Assembly: GCF_019320115.1 (NCBI RefSeq) | Contig: NC_089584.1 | Span: forward strand, 57,160,852 to 57,224,851 | Reading direction: 5' to 3' | DNA length: 64,000 nucleotides | Source: Miscanthus floridulus | Taxonomy: Eukaryota; Streptophyta; Magnoliopsida; Poales; Poaceae | In this document: positions 45,078-58,384 of the stretch, piece after piece | Numbering within the stretch: position 1 is the stretch's first letter | Layout of the letters: every line of letters starts with the position of its first letter | Made by a program: the position numbers and the translations under genes | Notes under the pieces: model-generated | Seen by the model: only the letters and a program-made list of their open reading frames with translations | Told to the model about the DNA's origin: nothing | The model's database searches: none

Positions 45078-47067
45078 GCTCCTCCCTCTTATAGAAATCT
45101 CATCCTGAGATTTACAATGCCTACCATTTTTAATAGAATTTAGGATAGACCTCTCATAAGTAGTCCTCTCTTTCCCAGGTGGCATCCTATTCGCTGTGAT
45201 TATTCCACACCACTTTGTAGAACTTAATCACTTTGCTTCAATTCACACTTTCCTTTTCTTCCAAGACTTGTATCAGTTTCTCCTCATAAGTCAAATCTGA
45301 TTGAAGCTTAATGTTGATTGGTTCATTTGCTTCATCAGGCATGCGAAGACATTTTCTTAGCTAGGAGAAATGAAAGACATTGAAAATAGCTATCATCCCT
45401 GATTTTGTAGGCTACTCTTCCACTCCGCTCAATGATTTTGTAGGGACCTACATACTTAGGTGCAATCTTTCTTTTCACACCAAACCATTATACTCCCTTC
45501 ATTGGTGATACTTTTAGGTATACATAGTTGCCTACCTAAACTCAATAGGTCTTCTTCTTCTATCAACATAACTTTTTTGTCCAGATTGAGCATCTTCAAT
45601 GTGTTGTTGGATGATATGAACTTTCTCTTTAGGTTCCTTGACAAAATCAATTCCATAAATACCTCCTCTCACTGGTTCAACCCAGTTCAAGGGAGTCCTA
45701 CATTTCTGACCATACAAGGCTTCAAAGGGAGCCATCTTAATACTTTGTTGGTAACTGTTGTTATAGGAAAACTCAGCTAGAGTTAGCCACTTTTCCCATG
45801 AACCTTTCAAAGAGATTACACATGCCCTCAACATGTCTTCCAATATCTGATTCACTCACTCAGTTTGTCTAGACGTTTGAGGGTGATAGGTAGAACTTTG
45901 GACTATGTTGGTGCCTAACTCTTTGTGTAAGTATTCCTAGAAACAAGCAATAAACTAAGGCCCTTGATTGGATACAATGGTTCTTGGGACACCATGTAAA
46001 CATACTATATGGGTGACATACAACTCTGCATATTGATGTGGTTGATAGCAGGTGTTGATCAGAATGAAATGTGCTGACTTGGTTAAGCGATCCACAATTA
46101 CACATATGGAATCAAAACCTTTCTAAGTGGGCAAATGTCCAATGATAAAATCCATGCTTATTTCCTCCCACTTCCAACCTGGAATAGACAAAGGTTGAAG
46201 TAGTCCAGCTGGTTTCAAGTGATCTACCTTGACTCTACTACAGGTATCACACCTAGCAACTTAAGCTATGATTTCTTTTTTCATTTTTGTCCACCAAAAA
46301 TGTGTCTTTAAATCTTGATACATTTTACTACTACCAGGATGGATAGATAGCTTGGAAGAGTGAGATTCATCATCTAGATGTTGGTTTCTGAGTTCTCGAT
46401 CCTTTGGCACTACAAGTCAAACTTTAAACCATAGTACACCCCTCTCATCTAGTCTAAAATGTTTGGTGTATTGTCCCCTCATCTTTCTTTTGATGTGAAA
46501 CACACCCACATCAATCTTTTGACTCTCAATGATCTTGCTCTCAAGCAAGAAACTGACAGTGATATTGTGCAAAATAGCAGGGTGCAAAAGGTTAACTCCA
46601 TCTTCCAATAGCGAGTCCAAAAAATTGCAATGAGATTTCTAGCTTAAGGTGTCTGCAACCACATTCGCCTTGCCAGGATGATAATGCACTTCTAAGTTAT
46701 AATTCTTGATCAACTCTAGCCATCTTCTTTGTCTCATGTTTAACTCAGGTTGAGTGAAGATATATTTAAGACTTGTGATCCATATAGATATGGCACACAT
46801 TTCCAAGCATATAGTGTTGCCAGATCTTTAGTGCATGAACAACTGCCGCTAATTCCAAATCATTGGTCGGATAATTCACTTCATCCTTCTTCAATTGACA
46901 TGAGGCATAAGCAATGACCCAACCTTCCTCATAAGAACACATCCCAAACCTATACTAGATGCATCACAAAACACATTGAAAGGTTTCTCTATATCGGGTT
47001 GTGCTAAAATAGGAGCAGTGGTCAACAAAGTGTGTAAAGTGTGAAAGGTAGTTTCACACTTTGAAGT
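45078..47067 (-). pseudogene. Gypsy-3 pol remnant (RNase H and integrase)
   Basis: 3' part of a chromovirus pol homologous to Gypsy-2 over 25592-27570. It reads on the minus strand from RNase H (about 47067-46640) through the connector and integrase zinc-finger region (46620-46417, matching Gypsy-2 closely) to the integrase C-terminus (45855-45532, with Ala-Leu-Tyr-Gly-Gln-Lys-Cys). Several frameshifts and stops separate these pieces. Upstream domains are missing because T2 inserted at 47068 (candidate target duplication GAAGT at 47063-47067). Its 3' end borders the LTR at 45077. Confidence 0.82.
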
Positions 47068-47541
47068 TGTCGAAAAAAGATGCTCGATAGTCCTCTAAGG
47101 GGTATCCCACAAAGGTAGAATGATCGATGGAGGTGTGCGTAATCAAGAACAAGAAGGCAATAGAGACACAAGGGTTAGACAGGTTCGGGCCATCAGCATG
47201 ATGTAATACCCTACTCTTGTGGTCTATTAGTTTGTATTGGCTATCGTATGATATTGTGTTTGTTTTGAGGGGGGTCCCTACCTACCTTATACAGTCTAGG
47301 GGTTAGGGTTACAAGTCGGTTAGATCTAGGAAATAACTGGTAAGTAATAATAGATTACAGGGATCATGGGATCATAACATATCCTAACAGATTATGCTGT
47401 ATCTTTAGCATATCTTCCCGGTGTCTTGAGGGGCACACCGAGCAACGTCGTGCTCTACAAGGCTTTGTCTTGTGGGCTGGACCACCCCTAGGGTATAGCC
47501 CATGTAGTCTGCCCTAGGTATCCGGGGTCATACCCCCCACA
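47068..47541 (-). repeat. 3' LTR of T2 (474 bp)
   Basis: Plus-strand ends TGTCGAAAAAAG at 47068 and CCCCCCACA at 47541, so on the minus strand TGTGGGGGG...TTTTTCGACA. GGTGCTTGGGGACTAGC on the minus strand at 47558-47542 is the polypurine tract. The block GACAGGTTCGGGCC...GATGTAATACCCTACT is typical of grass gypsy LTRs. Much shorter than the F LTR. Confidence 0.82.
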
Positions 47542-48606
47542 GCTAGTCCCCAAGCACCTTGTATCTGCTGTGCAACACTGTCTTAAGCTTGTCTGAGCAG
47601 GTGTAAACAAAGCCGAGCAGTCAGACTCATAGTATGACCACTCTAATGAGTCGCCGAGCAGTTGTGGACCATCATTGAGCAGAGTATCCCAAGTAAGGCT
47701 TGCTAGAAGGATGTAAGGAGCTCAAGTTCAAAATTGAAAATTTCCTTGTTGTGAACCAAGTGTGCCCACTTAGAGTCCAACCACGAGAAAGGGAGATAAT
47801 CTTCTTCAACTTTAGGAGACACAAAGTCTTCTAGATTAAAGAAAACACACTAACCACAAGGTGAAGTGTGCCCACTTAGTCCCCAAGCCTGGCGGTAGGT
47901 GACATAGTCATGTGGTGCTAGGGTCTAGAAAGTAGATGAAAGGCAGAGAACCAACCGAGCAGGCAACCAGTCCCTGGGCTAAGCCCTAAAATGAAAAGCA
48001 CACATTCACCGCAGGGTCAAGTGTGCCCACTTAGTCCTCGAGCCTGACAGTAGGTGACGTGGTCACATGGTGCTAGGGTTAGAAACAATAGTACCTAGAA
48101 GAAGTCCCTAGTGTGGTGAGAAACTGAGTCATAATGATGATGTAGACCCCGAGCCACAAGTGGAAATCTCGCATAAATCAAGAAGTATCGATTACTCAAA
48201 TCATGGAGAAAAAACCATAGTAATGGTTGTATAGTAGAAATTACTGAGCCTTGATGGTATTGCAGAGAAGTCAGCGAATATTCGGTGTGTAGTACCAAGT
48301 TGCATCAAAGAATGGGCGATATTGGCCACAGTTGCATGGAAGCCCAGGTAACGGCCCACCATGCCGCTTTGGGGAATTCAAAAAGGCACAAATCAATATG
48401 TTATGGTTTCCCAAAAACCCTTGAATGCAAAAAGTGGGTATAGTTTCTTTATAACTGCATCACCGCACTCCGCGCTCCCACCTTTGCCACTCGCCACTTC
48501 ATCTTCCTCCTTAGCCTTGCGCTTCCCCATTCGCATTCACACACAATCTGCCGCTAGGGCTAAAATACTTCCAAAAAAGGCTAGTTCCAATCTAGATCTG
48601 AGGGAT
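47542..48606. repeat. 3' noncoding region of T2 with short repeats
   Basis: After the polypurine tract a unit with GTGTGCCCACTTAGTCC...GGTGCTAGGGT occurs at about 47865-47932 and 48010-48079, with a partial copy near 47763. A TTTATAAC at 48448-48455 lies about 150 bp before the antisense gene start and may be its TATA box, matching the spacing seen in F. No ORF of note. Confidence 0.55.
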
Positions 48607-51600
48607 GGCACTGAAGAGGGGAGGTGGTAACCCGAAGAAGGTGGCCGCTGGGGTGAGTCATGACAAGGAATGGGTGCCGTCACTCATGGGGGAGACGGAG
48701 CTCAAAAGAGATGGTGGAGGCCAGCGTTCTTCTTGACCATGTCACCGTCGGATGGTGTTTGGTCAACGGTGAGCCCTATCCAATGCCACACAACAATGAG
48801 CTTGTTGTGTTCGAAGATTACTTCTGGCATAGATTAGGACTTTTGGTACATCTGTTCTTGTGGGATCTATTAGAGTTATGGGGAATGAGCTTGTGTAATC
48901 TTCATCCAAACACCATTTTGCATATTATGTGTTTATCCACTTCTGTGAGGCCTATCTTGGCATTCTTCCCCATTTCAATCTCTTCTGACACCTTTTATGG
49001 CTCAAGAAGAAAGGAGGGGGCAGTTCCAAAGTGGTCGGTGGTGTGTATCTACAGCTCCACGACACGATGATGGGGGAATACATTATTGTGCCACTAAATA
49101 CCTTGCTAAATGGGTGGAATGCCAGGTGGTTCTACATGAAGTAGAGTCATCCTACCATGCGATGCGATGTCAACCAAATTTTAGAGAACTAGAGGAGCTG
49201 GTTGGAGAAACCAACTAGTGCTGATATGGTGTAGGTGAAGGAGCTCCTTGAGCTAATAAGGGGCATGAAGATGAACAGAGTGGTGGTGGTAGTAGCTTCA
49301 TAGTGCACTACATCTAGCCCTGCAAGGAGAGGGATCATCTGGGCTTTGACTTCAAGGGAGATACGAATGACACTCGAGAGAGGATGAAGAGACTGACGAA
49401 GGTGGTTGTGCTATGCTGGGCTGCTAAACTATTTGCTCCAAACGTGTCATTCAGCATGCTAGGGCAGCCGAGAGCCTTCAACTGCACGAACCCACCTCCT
49501 CAGGTAAAAATCTCGACTGTTGTTCCTGGTGCTTTTTATCCCATGCTAGTGCCAAGCAGTGAACTAATTTGCTTGTGGAAAGATCCATTTGTAGGAATGG
49601 GCAGCGTACTTCTTGGGCATTTCGAGGAGCGATTGGCTAAAGGCAGTGCACACCATGTCGACCACTCAGTCGAAGGAAAGTGCCATCAACACCTCATCTG
49701 AATCTAGAGGTGGAGGTGCTGGTCAGAAGGAGAGTCCCCCCCTAGTATTGGAGAAGGCTTAGGGGAAAAGGGCAGCAAATGATGAGCTAACCCAAAAGAA
49801 GAGAAGAACGACAGATATAGCTCCCCACAAGTCAGGCACCATCTCACTTAGTGGTAATTAGACCACTCGAATGCAGAGCACGGCGATATCCGAGTGGTCA
49901 GATGACAACAAGGCTCTAGTAGCTCCCCCTCTGAGCACTAAAGCATCATCATGCAACACATGCACAGAGGTGCAATCGGACGGAGGGGAAGGAGTCCCCG
50001 AGCAGTAGGCAGAGGAGAAGCCAGTGGTGAGGGCCACAAGACCTCTAGCCTAGGCCATGTGAGTTGACCCCAAAGTAGCACCTGGGGCTCAGGGAGGCAG
50101 CGCCGGTTCAGAACCATCTATCGAGAAGCTAATGTGTAAGTATTTTTACCTTGGAATTGATAGCTATCTGATTTTTATAGTTGCGGTGACCGATGAGCTA
50201 ATCTTATGTAGAACGAGGTGTGTGGAGGATCTAAATCCTTCAAGCTAGACTAGTGAGTAGCTAGGGGCTGGTCCTAGGGTGGAGACATTGTGGATGGACT
50301 CTGTCCTAGAGTCCCTAGGCGCTCATCGGTCTATGGTGGAGTCGACCACCACTGTTGATGGATTTGGTGGTAGAGAGTGGTTGGTGATGATGGCGGGTGA
50401 TTCAGTGGAGACGCCAGTAGCAATGGCGAGAGTCACTAAGTCTTCGAAGGTGAGAGCAAGAGCTACCGATGTCGTGCTAGAATCGGCGGTGCAGAGGCCG
50501 TCAGCGTCAAAATTGGCGGCGCAGAGGCCAACAGCGTTGGAGGAGCAAGCGGCATGCCTTGAGATGCCATAGGGCATGGTCGGCCACTATGCAGGGCCAT
50601 CAAGCCCCCAGGCAGCGCCACCAACTATGGAGGAAGAGGATGAGGTTGAGGACATTGAGTGTGAAGAATCATGACCTCAAGTCGTCTGCATCCTCCGCAA
50701 GTGAGGTGATGAAGTTGTGGTCATGGAGGAGGACATCACTAGGGAGGTGAAGAGGCTACGGTCCACCCTTTCCATGGCTATGAAACAAATTGGGGTTAGT
50801 ATTGCATCAGTGGTGTCGTCTTTGGCATTGGAGAATATGGTCCTTTATAATCTTGGTGCTTTGCAAGGCATAGCGTGAACTGCTATACAATGGCAGCAGT
50901 TGATTAAGAGAATGGAGCCCCTTGCCGAGGAGAATGAGAAGCTAAAGAAGGTGGTTAAGCTGATGGAGAAGAATGTCTATAGGGCCCACCGCTGAACGGA
51001 TCTTGCTGAATCAAACGCCAAGTACCTAGAATACTAGAAGGGCATCCTATCTGAGTAGTGGAAGACCATCTCCGAGCAACTAGAGCACACCTCCAAGTAG
51101 CTAGGGAACACCTCCAAGCAGCTAAAAGGTGTCTCTGAGCAAAAGAAAGGTACTATGGATCGGTGAATTTGCTCTGCATTGCTGAACAGGCTTGATGTTG
51201 TTGTTGACCATTATGTTTGTAGTGCAAGATGCGGAGCTCGACCGGTTGTGAGAAGTCATCGGTCAACTCCAAGGGGAGAAGGAGAAGATGTCTGGGTGAG
51301 CAAAGAAACTCATCGAGGATCTAGAAGGTGAGTAATTCATGGTTGGAGTTGTTGCTAAAATGATTTCTTTGTTTGATGGATCCATTTGGTGTTTGTAGAA
51401 TACCATCAAAGGACCAAGGCATAGTTTGAGGTGCTAGAGCTAGAGGCGAGAACCTAGAGGGGGAAACTTGATGCTGTGGTGGCTGAAGTTAGGCCAGTGC
51501 AAGACTGTATCGACATGGAGGTAGCTCCTTTGCCCGATGACAAGCCGCCACATCCGAACACCATCATTGATAGGTGCAAGGCAATGTGGGAGAACTTCAA

Positions 51601-51889
51601 AGGCTTCAACCGTGATGCCACTATATCCGTCATGACACATGCCCTAGCGGTGGTCCATTCCCACTACCCTGTGATCAATCTTTAGGCGATAGGGGACAGA
51701 TTCACCAAAGGGACGGGTGCGATGAAGTAGGAACAACTGAAGGATGAGGTGGAGGACACAGCAAAGAAGCTGGCCGGCAATGTTGATCTGTTCGGCAAGG
51801 TAGATGGTGATGGCCAAGCCTAATAGCCTAAGTGGAGAGGAACCTATATTGAACAACTAGAGAGGAGAGTTAAATACATGAGGGCATAA
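48607..51889 (+). pseudogene. Antisense gene of T2: Transposase_28-type protein with predicted introns
   Basis: Plus-strand gene opposite to T2 gag-pol, from ATG at 48607 (Met-Ala-Leu-Lys-Arg-Gly-Gly) to TAA at 51887-51889. The conserved N-terminal domain lies at about 48790-48990 (Leu-Val-Val-Phe-Glu-Asp-Tyr-Phe-Trp, then Leu-His-Pro-Asn-Thr-Ile-Leu-His), the PF04195 type also seen in F. The second half is coiled-coil-like, and the C-terminus reads Tyr-Ile-Glu-Gln-Leu-Glu-Arg-Arg-Val. GT-AG introns are visible at 50136-50211, 51150-51222 and 51328-51398 (71-76 bp). At least two frameshifts near 48700-48900 and many stops make it a pseudogene. Role unknown. Confidence 0.72.
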
Positions 51890-52452
51890 ACAAACACTTA
51901 TGTATTTGTATAAATGTTGTAAGTAGATGTTGTATGCATGTTTATGTGGCTTGCTAGCACTTTTAGTGAAAAATAGATGTATCGTTAACCCTAATGCATT
52001 TATACATGGTATAAGTAGCGTTCGAGTAGTTAGTTCATTACTGAGCTCTTAGGCTTGGCTAGCCCGTATTCCATAACGTCGAGCACTAGAGCCCGTGCAC
52101 GTGTAAGAGGAACAGACATGACCGAGGAACCATAGCCAACCACCCATAACGTAGAGTGCTAGTAGCCCATAGCACAAGTAGGGAGAGATCGGAGATATTG
52201 TTTTCTCCAAAGAACACAGAGCAGAACATGTGCTGCTCGATGGCTGGCAAAATATCTTAAAGATATTTTAGTATGGAGAACCGGGGGCGAAGTAGTTATG
52301 GATATCACGCATAATTGTTGGCATTTATTAAGGAGCAGCTCAGAGCTGGTAATCATAAGTGGAGATTAAACTAAGTGGAGAAATAATGGAGACAAATTAT
52401 GGCGACAAAAACTTCATTCATTATGGAGTAGAGAGTACATATCTAGAGCATT
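51890..52452. other. Spacer between T2 antisense gene and pol end
   Basis: Noncoding stretch where the antisense gene (plus) and pol (minus) end tail to tail. No further feature recognised. Confidence 0.4.
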
Positions 52453-55400
52453 TCAAGGATAGAAACGTATAAGTTGCTCGATGTGCCACGAATTGGGGAT
52501 ATCGATTCCCTCCATCTCACATAGCTAGTAAGACCCTAGTTAGTTAACCTCTTTGATCATGTAAGGCCCTTCTTAGGGGGAGGAGAGCTTGTGCATTCCT
52601 TCGGTTTTCTGCTTTCTGTGGAGAACGAGGTCAGCCGACCGCAAATGAACGACCTTTGATATTGCGATTGTAGTATCTTCGCAGACCTTCTAAGTATTTG
52701 GCTATATAGGATGCAAGTGATCAGGTGTTCTTCTTTGGCCCTATTGATGTCCTCTGGCCGAACAGCTATGGCTTGCTCTTCATCATAATGTTCCACCCTA
52801 GGTGCTCAAAAGGCAATGTCCACCTGGAAGTACGACTTCTGAGCCATAGACCAAAAAATATGGAGACACACCGATGTTGCGACTAGCTTGAGTGTGCACA
52901 GTCCCTAGACCATAGTTGGGAGCTCTTTGAGCCATCTGCCTAGATGCTTTTCCTCTTTCTGGTATAGTCTCTTTTTGAGGGCATCGAGGATCATGTCGTT
53001 CACCCATTCGACCTAGCCATTGGCTCTAGGATAGGCAACTAGAGACATATTTAACGGAGATGCATCGGTCTTCGCAGAAGTCCTAAAAATGATGACCAGT
53101 GAATGTAGTTCTGAGGTTGGTGATAATGCTATTTGGGAGAACAAATCTATGGATGATATCTTCAAAGAGTTCGACTGCCTTCTTTGCAGTAGCCGAAACA
53201 AGCGGCTTGTATTCGATCCATTTGGAGAACTTGTCAATGGTGACATATATGTATCGAAAACTATCTAGCGCAGGCTTGAAAGGCCCGATCATGTACAGTC
53301 CTCAGCATGCAAAAGGCCAAGAAGCTGGGATGGTCTGCAATTCCTAGGCTAGCACGTGTATTTGCTTGGCGAAAAATTGACATCCTTCACAACGTCGGAC
53401 GAGGTCTTCTGTGTTGGCGATGGCCGTGGGCTAGTAAAAACTAGCTCAGAAAGCTTTGCCAACTAAGTTTTTGGAGGCCATGTGATTGCCATAGGAACCA
53501 GAGTGAATTTTAAGTAGTTTTACACCCTCTTCTTGGGTGATGCATTTCTATAGTATCCCTTCCTTGGCACTTTTCCTCATCAAGTTCCTGTCTACCAGCA
53601 TGTAATGCTTGCTGTGATGGATGAGGTGTTCAATTTTGGTCTTATCAGCGAGTATGTCGGCGCTAGTGAAGTACTTGATGAACTGTTCCCTACAATCTAC
53701 GACCGGCAAAGGTACTGTCAATACCAGCTGCTCGGTAGGGGGGATTTCTTGAACTTCCTTCTCTTCGTTAATAGATGGTGTAAAGAGATCTTGAATGAAG
53801 ACCCCTAGGAGGAATCATGGCGTGAGAAGAGCCTATCTTAAATAGGTGGTCGGTGAGCTAATTTTGGTCTCGTACCATGTGGTAGTACTCGATACCGTAG
53901 AACTTTCCTTCGAGTTTCCTAATCATGGTGCAGTATGTGTCCATCTTCTTACTAGAGCAAGACCAATCTTTGTTGACTTGGTTGATGACCAGTGCGGAGT
54001 CTTCATATACCATGAGGCATTTGACGCCGAGCTCAACTGCTATACGAAGTCCAGTGGAGACATGCTTCATACTCCGCATAATTGTTGGAAGGTCGAAAAT
54101 GAATTTGGAGGATGTAACTGGAGCTTGTCCTTAGTTGGAGTAATAAACAAAATGCTAGCACCAGCACCATTGATGTTGAGGGCACCTGTCAAAATACATT
54201 GTCCAGTGCTCAGGGGCAAGCAGCAGGGATGGGTTCTTGGATCTCGGTCCACTCAGCGACGAAAGTCAGCCAGCACCTGTGACTTAATGATAGGCCTACT
54301 TCTGAATCCTATGGAGTAAGTGCCAAGCTTGACTGCCCACTTGATGATGTGGCCATTGGCCTCTTTGTTACAGGAGGATGTCCCTAGAGGCAACTCAGGT
54401 GACCACTGGCAATTTGTAGTACTCGAAGTAATGGTGGAGCTTGCGCGACATGACCAGAATGGCATATAATAGCTTTTAGGACTTGAGGGTAATGAGTTTT
54501 GGACTCATTAAAAACCTTGCTAATGAAGTAGACCTAGACATTGCACCTTATAGGCTGCCTCTTTGTGCTTGACAATGATTGTTGTGCTAACAATGTGAGA
54601 AGTGGCGGCGATGTAGATCAATAGGGTTTCATCTAGTTGGGGCACCATCATGATCGAAGGCTTCATTAGAAACAACTTGAGCTGCTCAAAAGCCAGTATC
54701 AGCCTCCTCTGACTAGGAAAAGCGCTCGAAGGCCTTGAGTAGTTTGAAGACTGGTAGTCCCTTTTCACCGAGGCATGATATAAAGCGGCTGAGAGTAGCC
54801 ATGCACCCTATGAGTTTCTATATATCCTTTATGCAGGTTGGCCATTTCATATTGGTAATGGCGAAGACCTTATCGGGGTTGGGTCGATACCATGGGCACT
54901 AATGATGTAGCCCAGGAGTATGCCTGGATGGAACTTCAAAGATGCACTTTGAAGGATTCAACTTCCATCAGTATCATTTTAGGTTGGCGAACATTTCTTC
55001 GAGGTCGATGATGAGATTGTTGGCGGTTTTGAACTTGACGACCACATCATCGATGTAAGCTTCAATGTTGCAGCCTATCTGTTGGTCAAGGCACATCTAG
55101 ATGGCCCTTTGGTAGGTCACCCCAATGTTTTTGAGTCAAAAAGACATGGTAGTGTAGCAATACGCACCAAAAGGCATGATGAATGATGTTTAGATTTGGT
55201 TGTCTTCTTTGAGGGATGTCTATTGATAGCCGAAGTAACAGTTAGGGAAGGAGAGGAGTTCATAGCCGATGGTGGAGTCTACAATCCTCGTCTATCCGAG
55301 GTAGACCGAAGGGGTCTTTAAGGCAGTGTTTGTTGAGATCAGTGTAATCAACACACATCCTCCATTCTTTATTCTTTTTTTGAACAAGGACTAGGTTTGC

Positions 55401-56460
55401 TAGACACTCAGGATGGTACACTTCTTTAATAAATCCAACTGCTAGGAGCTATTTTATTTTTACCCTAATAGCCTCCTTCTTGTCTAGCACAAATCATTAG
55501 AGTTTCTGCTTGATTAGATTGGCGGTCGGCGATACATTCAAGCACTGCTTGATCTTCTCCCATGGTACCCCCGGCATGTCTATAGGTTTCCAAGCAAACA
55601 CGTTGGTGTTGGCATGTAGGAAGGAGACAAGCACGCTTTCCTATTTGGGGTCAAGATGAGCCCCAATCTTGATGGTCTTGGTGGGGTCATCGAGGATGAG
55701 GCCGACCTCCTTTATTTCCTTGGACATGGTGGAGGCACGAGGAGGCTCTAGTGTTGGGATCTCCAGGTCATCGGCAAGGCACTGTCTTGGCATCATTGAC
55801 CATGCTGGCCATCAGGATAGAGAGGTTGGTTTATTCGGCGAGGGAGAGACTCTCTGTTTCGTAGGCATAGGTGATGGAGAGGTTGGCCCGTAGAGCTAGA
55901 ACTCTTGCAGGCGAAGGCATCTTCAATACTAGATAGGCATAGTGCGGTATGGCCATGAACATGGCCAGAGCTGGCCGACCAAGTATGGCGTGGTAGGCGG
56001 TGTTGAAGTCGGCAACGTAGAAGTTGATGTGCTCGACACGAAAGTTGCTAGCCATGCTGAATTGTACCGAGAGGGTGATCTCTCCAAGTGGTGAGGACAC
56101 CTAGCTAGGTACCACACCCTAGAAGGAGTCAGAGGGAGTGAGGTCTTTTATTCTAAGGCCCAGCTCCTTTAGGGCTCCGGCGAAGAGGAGGTTCAGGGCG
56201 CTTCCACTGTCTATGAGCACTTTCCTAAAGAGTACTTTCTTGATGGTTGCATCAAGAATGAGGGGAAAATGCCCTATGTAAGGGATGTCCACCCACTGGT
56301 CGGCCTTACTGAAGGTGATGGGGAACTTAGACCAGGGGTGATAGCTAGGGTTGGTGACAACATCTTCTGCGTTGATAGTGAGCACCCGACGGGCGGTGAG
56401 CTTTTGATCTCGTCTACTCTTAGCGATGGCAAGGCCCCTAAAGATAGTGGCAACCATTTT
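52453..56460 (-). pseudogene. Decayed pol of T2 (PR, RT, RNase H, INT)
   Basis: Protease active site Asp-Ser-Gly-Ser-Ala near 56212-56198 in an intact stretch (56457-56119). RT about 55470-54800 with Tyr-Ile-Asp-Asp at 55057-55046. RNase H about 54250-53860 (Val-Tyr-Glu-Asp-Ser-Ala-Leu-Val-Ile-Asn-Gln). Integrase about 53700-52453, core Ile-Asp-Lys-Phe-Ser-Lys-Trp near 53240, C-terminal Trp-His-Ile-Glu-Gln-Leu...Phe-Tyr-Pro before TGA at 52455-52453. Frameshifts are frequent, so no domain is joined to the next in one frame. Domain order PR-RT-RNaseH-INT is that of Ty3/gypsy. Confidence 0.8.
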
Positions 56461-57950
56461 TTCATGATCCTAGAAGGCATTGTAGTTGTCCCCAGATGGT
56501 CGATGACCTCTGGCTCCATTGTTGTTGTCATCATCCTTCTTTTTGGTCTAGAACTCCTTAGCCAAGCCAAGGCAGTCCTTCATCTTGTGCTTGCTATTCT
56601 TATGTAGCGGGCACGGTCCTTCGAGGATCTTCTTGTACTGCTTGTCGTAGTTACGCTTGGTGTGAGGTTTGTCAATGGTGGTGACGATGTTGTCTAGGTC
56701 AGCGGTGGTGATATTGACTAGCTTCTGGACCCTTCCAGCCGATCATGCCCACTGTCCTGGTGCCAGCCATGATCATTCGTAGCGGCGGTCACTATGGTGT
56801 CATTCATTAAGGTGCTCATCATTGTGGTGAGTTGGGTGATGATTGCTCACATCCTCATTGAAGCAAACTTCAGCCTCTCCAATGTCGACGTACTGATCGG
56901 CGGTCATGATCATCTTGCTAATCCCCTTTGGTGGCTTACGATTGAATTTGGAGTGAACATCGCGGTGATGGAGTCCTCGGACAAAGGTGGTGATAACTTC
57001 TGCTTCATGTGATGTTGGGTATAGAATTCCTCATCTCAAAAAAACATCTAATGTACCTATGGAGGAGCTTGGATAGTTTCTGATAGATGCGATTCAGATC
57101 ATGCTTGGTGCCTGGCCGAGTACATGTAGCCATGTAGTTTTCAGTGAAGACTTTCTTCAACTATTCCCTAAGATGTAATGGAATACGGGGCAAGCCTCAG
57201 TGAGCTAGTTCATCGCGGTTGGCTGTGAGCATGACGGGAAGATATTTCACCATGACACTGGTATCTCCCCTGGTGGCATGCACAGCGGTGGCATAAGCTT
57301 GTTTCCACTGTGTGGGGCTCATTCGCCCCTCGTAGGGCTCGACCCTGGTGATTTTGAAACCATGGGGCTATTGGAGTGTTTGGAGTGCTCTCGTGAATGC
57401 TCAGGGCCCCTTGGGATCATCACTGTCGAGATCTATAGCGTTGCCAATGTTAAGTGGCTAGAGGGCTGTATCCAGGTTGCCAAATTCTTGCTCGTATTCT
57501 TGATGTCGGACGTACTTCCTCTTCATGGTGAGAGAAATGACACCCGTCGATATGATGTCATGCATCCCAGAGATTGTTGATGTATGCTTAGACATCTTGG
57601 TGGACTTCTTGGTCATGTTGGCAGAGGGTAGTCGATATGGTTTCCCCTAGCTCCCCCTAGAGGGGTCTTGCATCATCACAATGCTGGTTGGCAAAATGGC
57701 TTATGCTGGGGCGGATAATTGGATATTGGCACAGGTGGATCGGCAATTTGAGCTTGTTGAGTAGGAGGGTCCCTAATCTTAGCAGAGCTCATTGACCTGG
57801 CCATGCATAGCTTTAAGAATTACAGGCAACCATTGGTGACCTTAGGCGTTTGCTCGAGCCAGGCGAGCTCATTAACATGCATGGCCAAGCTAGCGCTTGG
57901 GGTCTTGTAGACATCATGGTCGTCGACACAGATGAATTCATCATCGAGGT
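56461..57950 (-). pseudogene. Decayed gag of T2, interrupted by Copia insertion
   Basis: Minus-strand frames carry a Tat-type gag capsid region: Tyr-Met-Ala-Thr-Cys-Thr-Arg-Pro-Gly-Thr near 57135-57105 and Asp-Leu-Asn-Arg-Ile just after. A Cys-Pro-Leu-His-Lys...Asp-Cys motif, probably a degenerate zinc knuckle, is near 56610-56570. It differs from the gag of F. Stops and frame changes are numerous. The upstream part is beyond the Copia element. Confidence 0.65.
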
Positions 57951-58384
57951 TGAAAGCATCTAGGCCCCTAGTTGGGTTTTCGGTGATTAATGACAATACA
58001 AGATTACTATGACTAACATGTGTTTTGTAGAGGCAATTAAGTTAGGTCATGGTAATGGAGATCAATTGGGCAATCAAGGTTGTCATGCCCCTACGATGGA
58101 AATCATTTCGGTTTTCAAAGGATGGACGACAAGGTTAAGGATGACTAGTTCTAAGTGTCGATTGGAGTTGGAGAGACACTTAGAGTAGTTTAGGACTTTA
58201 TTTTTCCTTTGGTCGTACTATTAAGGGGGTATGGATGGGTAGCTTGACCTAGTTGAGTCTAGTGAGTTAGGTGTGGTGCACACTTGTTAAAACAAGCACT
58301 AGGTAGCTCCACAACATCCCTATGATCCTATAGAGCAAACTTCATTCACATATGTTTGAGAGTAGGAAGTGAATGGAGGGTCAA

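Larger units (their letters stand above)
47068..57950 (-). mobile_element. Element T2: second Tat-type Ty3/gypsy element with antisense gene
   Basis: Minus-strand element: gag (57950 to about 56600), pol (about 56460 to 52453), an antisense gene on the plus strand (48607-51889), a repeat-bearing 3' noncoding part, and a short 3' LTR (47541-47068). The 5' LTR is not in the window, because a Copia element interrupts gag at 57951. Its gag and LTR differ from those of element F, so it is a separate family with the same architecture. Heavily decayed. Confidence 0.85.
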
